A stretch of DNA of 64,000 nt from Symsagittifera roscoffensis (lineage: Eukaryota; Xenacoelomorpha; Acoela; Convolutidae): NCBI RefSeq assembly GCF_963678635.1, contig NC_087064.1:31217932-31281931 (forward strand), written 5' to 3'. This document shows, piece by piece, positions 20,970-31,700 of this stretch; positions within the stretch are counted from its first letter, which is position 1, and every line of letters starts with the position of its first letter. Made by a program: the position numbers and the translations under genes. Below the pieces are notes generated by a model that worked only from the letters and a program-made list of their open reading frames with translations, was not told where the DNA came from and did not search any database.

Positions 20970-21878
20970 TTGTACCCAACACTACCACAAGAATTAAGTA
21001 GAATAAGAAATATTAGTCAAAACCAAAATACAGGTGAAAGAAATAGACAAATTATACATCCACGACGAAATAGAAACTTTCAAACCCCTCGAGTTCATTT
21101 TGATATACCCCAATCCCCATCACCAACTACTCCGGAAAACCCAATTAGCATCTTACCGGAAACCCCTACACTTCTTTCACAACGTAGCACCTCAAGTCTA
21201 CCCTCAGATTACTTAGGTTCAACACCAACATCTGAACAAATACGTGAAAATCCCTTTAACCCCCCAAACCAAACATCACGACTACCATATTGGACAACAC
21301 AATCATTCACACAAGGTGAACCAAATTTAATAAATGATCCAATAGATATTTCTACGGATACAACAACATCATCATCACTACCAGAAACATTATCACTACC
21401 GTCAACACCATCAATAAGCCAGATTTCACCGACGCCTTTCCCTCTAAATTTTCCAAATAACCTCGACGCTAGATATCGAGAACAATCATCAACAAATATC
21501 CCTTTAAGATTAGATTGGAACACGTTCACAGCACCCCCACCATTATTTGGACAACACCCGGAAAGTAACCGACTCCACAACTGGGTACTCCATAGACTAC
21601 AGTATAGACAACACATCCACGAAGACAATCGTGACCATAACATCCAAATACTCCAACAAAATAGTCTACAATTAAAATTTGAAATCACGGTTAAACTAAA
21701 CAACATTGCTCAACATCCCTACCCATTAAACCCATCAAATATAACAGCTCAATCACTACCACCACCATTCATAACAACTGAAGTAATATATAAATACGAC
21801 AGATATACCAAAAAGACAATTGGTTACATCACATTTTATAACCCGTACTCAGGATTATCATACACATGTATATTCTAA
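20970..21878 (+). CDS. Element B: Pro/Ser/Thr-rich ORF before env-like ORF
   Basis: 302 codons counted from a TTG at 20970, but the frame is open without an ATG from about 20740, so the real start may be supplied by splicing. The product is disordered, rich in Pro, Ser, Thr and Gln for its first two thirds. It then has a more folded C-terminal part (RLHNWVLHRLQYRQ, FITTEVIYKYDRYTKK). No family recognised. It overlaps the next ORF by 13 bases. Confidence 0.55.
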   Translation: MYPTLPQELSRIRNISQNQNTGERNRQIIHPRRNRNFQTPRVHFDIPQSPSPTTPENPISILPETPTLLSQRSTSSLPSDYLGSTPTSEQIRENPFNPPNQTSRLPYWTTQSFTQGEPNLINDPIDISTDTTTSSSLPETLSLPSTPSISQISPTPFPLNFPNNLDARYREQSSTNIPLRLDWNTFTAPPPLFGQHPESNRLHNWVLHRLQYRQHIHEDNRDHNIQILQQNSLQLKFEITVKLNNIAQHPYPLNPSNITAQSLPPPFITTEVIYKYDRYTKKTIGYITFYNPYSGLSYTCIF

Positions 21879-24097
21879 AAATAATGATATTTCTCCAACT
21901 CTTTTTTCTAATAATCTCCGATCAGAACATAAATCCTTCTCCCCGCACAGGACCCCAAGACTTATTAGTAACACATTACGATTGTGAAGAAAATGAACAA
22001 AAAACACTATATGCAATAAATCAAGTATCACAATGCGAAACGGAACCACAAGCTATAGAAACTACAAATGTAATAGCGACACTATATTCAAAAGCCCGAG
22101 CAACAACAGTCATAGGATATAAATTTACAGCAACAATTTCCGAAAAGAAAGTACATTGTTCACAAGTTTCAAACGGAAATAAAAACCGACTTGACCATGA
22201 ATCATTCTACCAAATCAATATAGAACGACTTCTACATCTAAATCCTGATGATTGTAAAAACGAGCTACTCAGATTAAACATCACAAGAAATAAAAACACC
22301 GACAGAAAAATAGTATTTTTTCAAGTCTTTGCCGATTCTGTACATCAAGCAGAACTTGAAAGATATCAAGGACACATTAAACTAGATGAAAAATACCCAT
22401 ACAATGGCGCACACGGAAGATTAACTTATGACATACACGATAAGCACTGGATACCACACATTGGTAGAAATAATCCATCAAACTGCAAAGCAGACACAAA
22501 AAATAAAGGATATCAAGAAATAATGTTTTTCGATTGGAAAATACAACTCGAAAAAATACAACTCACACGAGATTTATCTGACAACACAATAATCTATCAA
22601 GGAATTAGACTACCTTGTAAAAACGATCAAGGTTATTGTGATCCTACTACACGGACACAAGCAACAATTGTTTGGTTTCCCGAAGATACATGGACAACAT
22701 TTCAAGTAGCAAAAATACACGCTCGAATGATAAAATTTCACGAAAAATATTTTATACAACCAAGTCCATATGAACAAGTTAATCCATCACGAAAACAAAG
22801 TACTGATTTTCGAAATATCCATAATATAGAAAATAAATTAACACGTTTTCAAATATATCAAGAAACAGAACTCGCATGCAAATACAGAAACCCACTTCAC
22901 AAAACACAATATTCTGAAATATTAGTTGAATACGAAAAAGGTTTCGACATGACCACTGGAAAAATAAAAATTGACCCCTATGCCACAGGTCATCCTCTAC
23001 ACGAAGGAATATCATATATACCAGTTAACTTTCAAAAAAGTAATGGTCAACCTGGTGGACATTTAAAGCCACATGACACTAGAAGCACACGTTTACAAGA
23101 ACTATCACTAATGAATAATTCTTATTTTGGTAATACCCACTATGATATCCACTTAGATATGAAGTTAGACTACACGATTAGTCGAATTTTTCAAGAAATG
23201 TCACTCTCCGAATTAGAAACACTTCACCAACTATGCGAATTAGAAAGGACACAAATCCTACAATCACTTGCACTAGCAGTATTAAAAATACCCTACGCAG
23301 GATATTTACTATCAGGAAATAGATCAAATTTTCTAGACTACGAAGGAAACGTTTTATGGTTTTATACTTGTACCAAAAAAGTGTCACCACTATATGTTTT
23401 TGAAGATAAAAGATGCTATAAAAGAATCCCTATCTTTTATAAAAATGAAGTACATTTTGTTGACACACTTTCAAGACGAACATATTTTTGGGATACCGCA
23501 GTCCCATGTGGATCAGAGAATAGCCACAATGTAGTACAATTGAACCCTGATGAAGATAAATATTATCTTCTTACCCCATACCCCACGTTAATGCAATCAC
23601 TCAAAAAAATTTCACCCGAAAGCATCAGAGCTATTGCTCGTAACCCAAATATTGATTTACAATCAATTGAAATATATTCAAAATCTGATATCCAACACCA
23701 CATTAGAACACAACAATTCCAGGAATTATTAACACAAATGGACTTTATACCAAGACAATCAATTGACCAAAACTTACGCAAACTTGCCGAAACCGCAGGA
23801 TTTGCAGATATCTATACACGAGATTATAGCGAAGAACATAATAACATAGAAGTAACGCCTACAGCACCACAGTTGCCACCCTTACCACATAGCCATCCAT
23901 TATACTTAGTCCCACGTAATTTCCGAAACCTAGCAATAACACATAACCCAAATTTTAGACCAAACATATCGCAAAGTCCCATACAACATTTAATGACACA
24001 TCAGTCACAAGATGATAATACATATGAACAAATTATAGAACAACCCCATACCACCGCTTTTCAGTCTCAAAATAATAATTCTTTTAGCCCACGATGA
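21866..24097 (+). CDS. Element B: envelope-like glycoprotein ORF, no visible TM anchor
   Basis: 743 residues with an ATG start. The first 18-20 residues are a hydrophobic signal peptide. At least three N-glycosylation sequons (N138, N417, N485) and many cysteines fit a secreted, disulfide-bonded protein. The env position after integrase agrees. A hydrophobic segment near residues 461-484 is short and followed by GNRSNF; I see no convincing C-terminal transmembrane helix, and the last 130 residues are Pro/Gln/His-rich. It may be related to mononegavirus- or chuvirus-type glycoproteins captured by LTR elements, but that is only a hypothesis. The stop overlaps the next ATG (ATGA). Confidence 0.6.
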   Translation: MYILKIMIFLQLFFLIISDQNINPSPRTGPQDLLVTHYDCEENEQKTLYAINQVSQCETEPQAIETTNVIATLYSKARATTVIGYKFTATISEKKVHCSQVSNGNKNRLDHESFYQINIERLLHLNPDDCKNELLRLNITRNKNTDRKIVFFQVFADSVHQAELERYQGHIKLDEKYPYNGAHGRLTYDIHDKHWIPHIGRNNPSNCKADTKNKGYQEIMFFDWKIQLEKIQLTRDLSDNTIIYQGIRLPCKNDQGYCDPTTRTQATIVWFPEDTWTTFQVAKIHARMIKFHEKYFIQPSPYEQVNPSRKQSTDFRNIHNIENKLTRFQIYQETELACKYRNPLHKTQYSEILVEYEKGFDMTTGKIKIDPYATGHPLHEGISYIPVNFQKSNGQPGGHLKPHDTRSTRLQELSLMNNSYFGNTHYDIHLDMKLDYTISRIFQEMSLSELETLHQLCELERTQILQSLALAVLKIPYAGYLLSGNRSNFLDYEGNVLWFYTCTKKVSPLYVFEDKRCYKRIPIFYKNEVHFVDTLSRRTYFWDTAVPCGSENSHNVVQLNPDEDKYYLLTPYPTLMQSLKKISPESIRAIARNPNIDLQSIEIYSKSDIQHHIRTQQFQELLTQMDFIPRQSIDQNLRKLAETAGFADIYTRDYSEEHNNIEVTPTAPQLPPLPHSHPLYLVPRNFRNLAITHNPNFRPNISQSPIQHLMTHQSQDDNTYEQIIEQPHTTAFQSQNNNSFSPR

Positions 24098-24837
24098 GCC
24101 GACAACTTGGATCCCTACACCGCTCAAATTCCCATCCAAACAACCTCAACACTCCAATCACAATAATCCCACTTTTTGCTTTCCCGCCACCCGATTTTCC
24201 AACTAGTAATATAACATCAAGCATGAATTCGGATACTAATTCAGATATTTTAGTTTTATACTCCATTTCACAACTCCATAACCCTAATATAGAAACCCCT
24301 GACGAATTTGCAGACTCCGAACCATCTCCATCCAATAATTTTCAAACCAACTCCTCAGTTTTTTCAAAGCCCCCTTTTCAACCAATCCCACCAAATAATC
24401 CACTCCCGCCCGTTTCTACTCCCTCTTATGCTTCACAATTAACCCCAACCTATTCTCCATTTCATTCCGACCGATCATCTAATTCTCCCGATACTCCCCA
24501 AATCTCCCAAGAACTTGATAATTTTATCACCCTACAACAACAGCTAATACACCCTAACACCCTCACAATTAATCAAATTTCATCCACAATAGAATCCTCA
24601 AACCCACCTACTCTTACACCCTCCTCAGCCTACACTGCATCATTAGCACAATCATCAACATCCACCGAATCATCAAATAGCACTAACCGAGCTTATCGCA
24701 CTTTTAAAAGAAAATTCCCAAACCATCCATTCCCGACCAAACCAGGAACAGCCCGCGAATATATCAATCACCCGCAACATACAAACACGAAAAAATTCTT
24801 GCAATCACCTTACCCTCATTTCCGCAATATACATTAA
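24094..24837 (+). CDS. Element B: Pro/Ser/Thr-rich ORF after env-like ORF
   Basis: 247 codons. Its ATG overlaps the TGA of the env-like ORF as ATGA, an arrangement used for termination-reinitiation. Low-complexity Pro/Ser/Thr/Asn-rich protein with no family recognised. Near its end another frame (24708-25056) opens and continues with less biased, foldable sequence. The ORF may therefore be shortened by a frameshift or may be the first part of a longer protein. Confidence 0.45.
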   Translation: MSRQLGSLHRSNSHPNNLNTPITIIPLFAFPPPDFPTSNITSSMNSDTNSDILVLYSISQLHNPNIETPDEFADSEPSPSNNFQTNSSVFSKPPFQPIPPNNPLPPVSTPSYASQLTPTYSPFHSDRSSNSPDTPQISQELDNFITLQQQLIHPNTLTINQISSTIESSNPPTLTPSSAYTASLAQSSTSTESSNSTNRAYRTFKRKFPNHPFPTKPGTAREYINHPQHTNTKKFLQSPYPHFRNIH

Positions 24838-25895
24838 ACACACCTAACGATACGAAAGACACACGCAATTTTGTAGATGAATATGTTTTAATGCCAACAC
24901 TTCATTGGACAGCTTATTATAATCTTACTAACCCCCTTTGCCTACCACTAATTAATACTCATGACAGCATAGAAAAGAACAAAGACATGTTATATAGACT
25001 CACCACAACACTAACACCTCGACAATTTACTTACGTTGGATATAAAAAAAATTACTAAAAACATTCACTGCACCCCGAGCTAACGAATTTACACTAGAAT
25101 ATTACGACCATAATATCATCCGAACTAATCAAGACCAATTTCTAGATGACGACCACTTCGCTAACCCACAACTAACAGAAAAATTCTTCATCAAAACGTC
25201 ATATGTATTCACACTCAATATTTTTGGTAGAAAATATGATCACATCATTTCTGAAGCACTAACTGATATGCAAGCTTACGAAAGTTTTAAAGAAAAATTT
25301 TTCACTTGCCTTTCACTTCCTTGCACCACAAGAACGCGATTTGCATTGTTCACATGACATTATGTTACGCACTAAACAAACTCACACATATACATACTAT
25401 CGCTTCATACAAAATCATTTTGATCTACATACTCCATCAAGACAACCACACCACCGTTTTCAGTTTCTTAACTCGAAGTACACTTCACCATTTTTTCTAA
25501 ATTTCACCTATTGCATCATAGATACTAACCTCCACGGCATCCTCCGCAATTATGACCCAATAACACAAATGTATATATTTTGTCCCATCACGAAGACCTT
25601 TAATGCTGAAGAATCCAGACCCTTCCTTATCCCACATGAATTTATCCAACCTATAGAAATCCCTATATTAGAATTTATTCACAATACTAAATACAATCAC
25701 AAAATATATAATCTCATTCAAAACACACCTTATGAGTTTGCAGTAGGCACCGAAGAACTAAAAACTATTAAAGCACTTCAATTGCTTTGGCCACTGCTTC
25801 AAACTAAAAACATCATTCGCATACTAGCAAAGTTACTAACAAATTCAGACATGATACACGACATCTTCCCCCACGGTTTTTTCCCAGACGATTAA
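24708..25895 (+). pseudogene. Element B: last ORF region, broken into three frames
   Basis: Three successive open stretches: 24708-25056; about 25057-25360 in another frame; and about 25280-25895 back in the first. Each has protein-like composition (for example FVDEYVLMPTLHWTAY, then EKFFIKTSYVFTLNIFG, then HEFIQPIEIPILEFIH). Together they would give roughly 350-400 residues with no family I recognise. The shifts suggest a once intact accessory protein of element B, or unannotated introns. The final stop at 25893 is followed directly by a splice-donor consensus. Confidence 0.45.
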
Positions 25896-25898
25896 CAG

Positions 25899-25974
25899 GT
25901 AAGTATAATTTCAAATATTCTTTACTAATAAATTTAAATTAATACTAACCATTCTTTACTCATGTTTCTTTTAG
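25899..25974 (+). other. Candidate spliceosomal intron in element B
   Basis: CAG/GTAAGT donor right after the last stop codon, TACTAAC branch-type motif at 25943-25949, and TTTCTTTTAG acceptor ending at 25974. The 76-bp size and the three consensus signals together are much better than chance. It is in sense orientation. Confidence 0.55.
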
Positions 25975-27492
25975 ATTTTTAGTCTTCATACCACGATCAT
26001 CTGCAAAAAACAGAAAAGAAAAATAAAAAATAAAAACTTGTTAAAATTATTCTAACTTCATTAATATTTTCCACAAAATAATCTGATAAAATTTATACCA
26101 AATGTAGTAAATTAATTTATAAATTATTCCCCCATAAAGCAGTAAATTTAAATATGATGAAAATTTATAACTTTAAATTTCCCCCAAAACTAGCAGTAAA
26201 ATTGAAATTCTATGTAATAAATTAATAAAATAAAAATGCAGTACTAACTTTTTGATGTTTTCATTCACTCGCACAAGAATTCTATCCAAACTCGCACAGC
26301 TCGCCCACGAAGAATTGTTTAAATAATGAATTTCAGTTTCAAGTTTTCACACTCAACAACTCTAACACACGATAACAAGTTTCAAACTTTGCTTTAACCC
26401 GGTTGGAAAGGAATTATATACTAAAACAAACTAACCAACGCAGCTTACTAAACACCACAAATCATAAAATAACAGCATGAATAAGAAAAGAAAACCAACG
26501 GTACCCAAACCGGATTAACCCAGTTTAAAACTGGATAATTTATTCTTTTGAAGACTATTATAAAGTTTAAGAAAGAAATAATAAAACACAAAAAAGTCGA
26601 AAGACAAACCCATAACAAAAACAATTTGATTTTTGAAAAAAGGACACAACCAAAAGAACATAAGAAAGACCAACATAAAACCAACATAAAACGTTATCAC
26701 ATAACAGGACCTCTCAAAGAAACCGCACGAAATCATACTCCCACTCCTGGCCTAACCCAACAGAGAGGACGTCCTGAGCATGCTCTATAGCCGGCCTAAC
26801 CCACCGCGCTACATCCACGCTTTGTGACCACACTTCTATTTTTAATAAAAGGTACTCAAGGGTGAGTAACTCTTCAAAATAACCGAACTAAAACAAAATG
26901 CTTTTGTGAAAACAACTAATTAAATTCATAATTAAAAAACTGAACTAACAAAAATTTTATACAATGTAAATCATACCTTGCAGCATATAGATCAGCACAC
27001 AACAACAAAGACGAACATCCAAAGACAAAATGACCCCACTACACTCGAACAAGAATGGCTAACCACAACCGATATGCCGTCCACAATCACAACTCAAAGG
27101 ATTTAGAGTACGACTTGACTTCGCAGAAAAGGACTTCATTGAACTAGACCAATGACCACCTCGATGTTCAAGTATACGTACAGATCCGAGTTACAAGGCA
27201 TCCCCTCCACGCACAATCTCCACGCCATTCCCAGACGAGGTTGAACACAAAACAAGTTCTCTACATAATACAGAAAAACCCGTCATAGCAAACCATTTTG
27301 AAGTCAGATTGATTTCGTTGGGAAACGCAGTCGTTGTCACAAGAAGATACAACGATTGATGCCCCTAACTCCAGCGTCCTGGAACTTCTCTAACAAGAAG
27401 AACCGGACAAGAATACGATGTTCGCCCAATGCCAACGTTCATCATCAATCCTTTGAATTGCAGAAAGATATTTCTAAAAAACTCTGTAAAAC
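25975..27492 (+). other. Element B: 3' non-coding region
   Basis: AT-rich sequence with two similar blocks near 26100-26260, each with AAATT(A)TTCCCCC or AAATTTCCCCC followed by AGCAGTAAA. No convincing ORF. A long open but lysine-rich stretch at 26548-26790 has no domain. Confidence 0.4.
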
Positions 27493-27508
27493 CCGGATGG
27501 GTGGAAAC
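27493..27508 (+). other. Element B polypurine tract
   Basis: CGGATGGGTGGAAAC immediately before the 3' LTR: purine-rich and in the expected position for plus-strand priming. Confidence 0.6.
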
Positions 27509-27911
27509 TGATCCAAACTACATTTTATGATTGGATAAATTAGATATTTTACCACTGTAAAGTATTTAATATTAACCAATCATGATCCATCTAACTAACA
27601 ACCCACTTATTTGTAAGTGCTGAAATTATTTGTAATTTCAGCACCAGAGAGATTTGAATTTAACTTAGAAATTAGTTGTCTCTCCAAGAGAACTTCAGCA
27701 GCCGCAACAAACCAGTATACCCTAGATCTATTGAGCCTAGCAGAGACTAGTTAAACACCCTGAGACTAGAAAGTATAAGAGTAAGATTAGGATCGGTATT
27801 AGACTAAGAAGTTGCACGAATCTATCCGGCCGAAAATAAGATAGCGTGACGAGCAGACGGTGTACCTTATCCGAAATTACTCTATGAGTTAACCACATCG
27901 GTCCTAACTCA
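27509..27911 (+). repeat. 3' LTR of element B
   Basis: 403 bp, same ends as 9960-10362. The internal hairpin is conserved in both arms, with only the loop changed from CTTG to TTTG. Confidence 0.95.
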
Positions 27912-28611
27912 TTTTACCGGTGTTTAAGCAATGTTCAGTTTTCGTAGTTAAATGCCTGTCTGATTGATGTTCTTCGAGCTGGCATATTTTGCTTTCTAGT
28001 TTTTGATAAGCTCACAGTTTTTGCTCTTAGTATTTATTGTCTCTACTGTATTTTTTTGTGGAGGCTGCCAGTGGATTTTTTCGGCGACAATAGTAACTTG
28101 CATTTAACATCGAATCGAACTTTTTACTAATTCAACGGATTTTTGACATGTATTTAGCAATTTTTTCTTGCTTCAAGAGTCCAGTACGGCGGTGACACTA
28201 ACTGCTAACTTTGAAAAATATTGATCTCTAAAGCCTTCATTTTATGTTGAGGTGGGATGTGTCTAGATGGTTTTGGAGTAATTTGTAGTGGCTTAATTTC
28301 GATGTGTTGGTTGGAGGATTGAAATATAAAAATTTTCTACGAAAATAAAGTTTCGCCGCACGCCATTTTTTCCAGTGTAATTTCTGGTGCGTCAGGTAAT
28401 TTTTATTCACTGCTGCATTTCAAACTTTACTAAATTATAAACCATAGATATTTGGCGATTCTACAGCTAGCAGATTTCTACCTAACCTCGTGAGTTGTTT
28501 TATGTTTTTTTTTAATTTCGCAAAGAGCGTTGATAAGTCTACGCTGCCTGTGATATAACCCTCTTCTATTTTTTGGAATTTAAAAACTAAATGGGTTTTC
28601 ACTGTTTTGAG

Positions 28612-28718
28612 CATGAACACACTGCTTCGCAATGCGTGGAGCATGAAGTGTTTCTTCTCGTTCATCAGTGACTCAGTGCCAATCTGTGGACTAAGACGCC
28701 TGCCCTACATTTCCATAG
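28612..28718 (+). CDS. FBT transporter exon with SDS-P-GLRR-PY loop
   Basis: Encodes about 36 residues, ending SDSVPICGLRRLPYISI, the conserved loop between early transmembrane helices. The donor is ATAG/GTAAGC (exon ends 28718, phase 1). The left edge is less certain: an AG at 28610-28611 fits, but the ATG at 28613 could also be used as a start. Confidence 0.65.
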
Positions 28719-31700
28719 GTAAGCAAGGCATGATCTTGCCTATCCTTAAAGTTTCGTTTGTTCCAACCCAAGATTTAGAAGCAGCTTTCGATTCAGGTCT
28801 GTTGTTTTTTAACATTGCTTGCGATTCAGAAAATGTCATTTCGAACAGTGTTGATGATTTTTTCTCCGATAGTTTCACAGGTGCGCAAAAAAAACGAGAA
28901 TAGCTGGTTGCTGTGCAAACAAGTATCATAGAAGGTTCCGACAACAGTTATTCTTGGAAAAATTTTTGAAAGATGAGTTTTTATTGTTTTTCAGGTGGGG
29001 ACTCAAACTCCAAACGGTTTTATTTGCGAATAACAAAAAATAGCATTTTTATCCGATGCATAGTGAATCATCATTTAGTGTGATTCTGTCTCTCTATACC
29101 CGGGATGACCAAAAATACTAGTCATACAATTTCCATATATGGAAAAATGCTAGTCATACACTTTCCATACAATTCCATACGTACAGAAAATTGCAAGAAA
29201 GGTCTATGATTAGTATTTTTTCATATATGCAAATTGTATGACCAGCATTTATCCATAAACCAAAAATATTGATTGTGTTTTGGTTGTGTTCGTAACAGAA
29301 CACAAATGACATAAACCTTGACTACTCAAACGTAGTAACCAACGGTTTGGCCGTCTCGCATTAAAATGAAACAGCCTGATATGTGTTACTTCTGTTTCAG
29401 ACAAATAATATAACGAAAGTAATGAACTTATAAATTTTGGCAATAATTTTTAAAGATGATTATTTCTAAAATTTGAATTTTTAAATTACCAGACATTGAT
29501 CAAGGCATACAAAAACATGTCATACAAAAGAAAGAGGAGTTTAAAGCGTTTTTGAAAAAAGTTATGAAGAGAAAAGGAAAAAAAAATCCAATATTAGTAT
29601 ATCCCAGGACTACGTTATATACACAAAAAATTCGATGCCAAAACAACTATAAAATACCTTTGAAATACGATTAAACTCATTTTGCAAAAAAGTATGAAAT
29701 TTGTATGACTAGCATTTTTCCACAGACTAAGTGTATGAAATTGTATGATTATCATTTTCGGTCTATGGAGGTCAACCCGGGTATTCGTTCAAATAGCAAA
29801 CGTTTGAACCAGATTTTTCACGACACTGAGAAAATGAATGGGAAAAGTTTAAAGATCGTTGGAGAAACGAATTTAAAAACTTGAATATGATGTCTCACGC
29901 GACCCTGACATTTGATTTTGCGCAAAAAAATTAAAACGCAGCCGAATACAAAGTTTCTTCCCACCTCGCAGTCGGATTAAAACAATTTAATTTTTCAAAA
30001 ATTTATTTATTCAGCTACCCTTTTTGCATTAGTTGGTATATCATAACGAAAAGGGACTAGCTGAGCATTCGCGCTCTTAACTCGTTATGGTAGTCTGGAT
30101 AATTTTCATCAGACTAGTACTTGTAAGATCTGCGAAGGTAAGATTTAATGAACTGTAACCCTGTAACAGGTTTATGCATCATCTTCCTATCCAGCTGCAT
30201 CATGTTTTTACTCCCGATGCCCGAACCCTATTTTGACTCATACACCGAAATTGACTCGAATGGAAACTCAAACTGCTCGCGTGACTTGAACGTAATCAGA
30301 AACCCCGACGCGCCCAATTCTGCTTTACCGTATGCAATTTTATTCGGAATTGCTTACACCTGTATGGCTTGGTCTGACTGTTGCATTGATGGACTTATAA
30401 CACAGAAGTCCATGCTTGAGGAAGAGTCAAAGCGTGGACGATTTTTAACGGCCATCAAAATAGTAGAGAAGTTGGCCGCTGCTTTTTTCGCCATGTTCTT
30501 CGCAACTTTCTACAACAAAGTGGACTATGGCGGACGCTTTTGTACATTTGGTCTGGAGTTCAACCAAATATCGTTGGTTGTGTCAGTGGGATGTATAGTG
30601 ACTCTGATTTACACCATTATCTTCACAAATGAGAGAGATATTGATACTGCAGATAAGCATGTTGGGTTCAAGGATAACTTCTCTAGTTTCTGGGAGTTCC
30701 TGCAGACGACGCACTTTCTGAAGCTACTTGCATACAGAATGTTTGTATCTATTCTCTTTGGGTTTTCGGTGAGCAAATAACTTCATATCAGAGGCATTAC
30801 TGACCATTTTCTCCTATTTTTTTTCACCTTGGTAGAGCTCTTAGAACCTTATTTTAAGTCTCAAGGCAAATTGGTTTTTCACTGGCGATAAAAACATAGT
30901 TTACAAATTAGAGTGTGTAGCTTCCCATAGCACATATACAATTGTTCTCATGTAGGGGAAATCAGTGGTGAAAAGTAGGTACAACTGTAACAGCTCAAGA
31001 CAATGAGTTTCAGACTCCGGCTAAGAGCAAAGTGGAGATCCGGTGGGTTGGAGTGGAACCCCTGGTCAAGGGATACCAGAGTGTATTGATCAACCTTCTC
31101 AGTGCGCTCGGAATGTATATCTTCAGGCGCTTCTTCATCAACTCCAACTGGCGCAAACTAATTGCCATTCTGACCATGATCGAAATCGGATTGAGAGGCG
31201 GAACTGAAACGTTGGCTCTATTCGGAGTGATTCGGAATCAGTTCCTATGGTATGCGGATGACCTGGTCTTCGGTTTATTTCATATGTGGATCTTCTTCAC
31301 TAGTTCATTAATCGTCATCGAGTATGCTCCTCAGAACTTGGAGGGAACCTCGTTTGCAGTCATGTGGTCTGTTGCCGCTTGTTCAGGAGCTATAGGTAAA
31401 CGGATGTTTTCTTCATTTGTAGCTTAGTATGGCTATGGGTTAGCGAGGGATGGGCCAAACTCGTTATTCGAATTGCACAGCTTCTAATGACAAACCTACG
31501 ATGAGCTTTTGCCTAGTTACATCCATATTACTTTTTTCCAGTTTTTTTTTCTGTGCTAGAAATCAGTTTTTCGGTCTTAGTTTTAAAATCTTGTTTTGTG
31601 CATATTCGGAAATGCTCTCTGCATGCGAGGCATAAGAGTTTATTCATTGTTGTTCATAAATTGTTTTTTTTTTCATTTAGTTATTTATAGTAAAATATTG

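Larger units (their letters stand above)
9960..27911 (+). mobile_element. Element B: 18-kb LTR retrotransposon with env-like ORF
   Basis: This 17,952-bp plus-strand element is bounded by two 403-bp LTRs. Order: LTR, PBS, 1.2-kb leader, small ORF, gag, protease, RT, RNase H, integrase, P/S/T-rich ORF, env-like ORF, further P/S/T-rich ORFs, small intron, 3' UTR, purine tract, LTR. RT-RNase H-integrase order and integrase type indicate Ty3/Gypsy. The sense strand is strikingly A-rich, as in several retroviruses. LTRs differ at about 6 positions (about 1.5%), so insertion looks recent, yet gag and pol carry several stops and frameshifts. No target-site duplication is evident (GAACC on the left, TTTTA on the right). 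The total length is well above the usual 5-10 kb. Confidence 0.9.
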
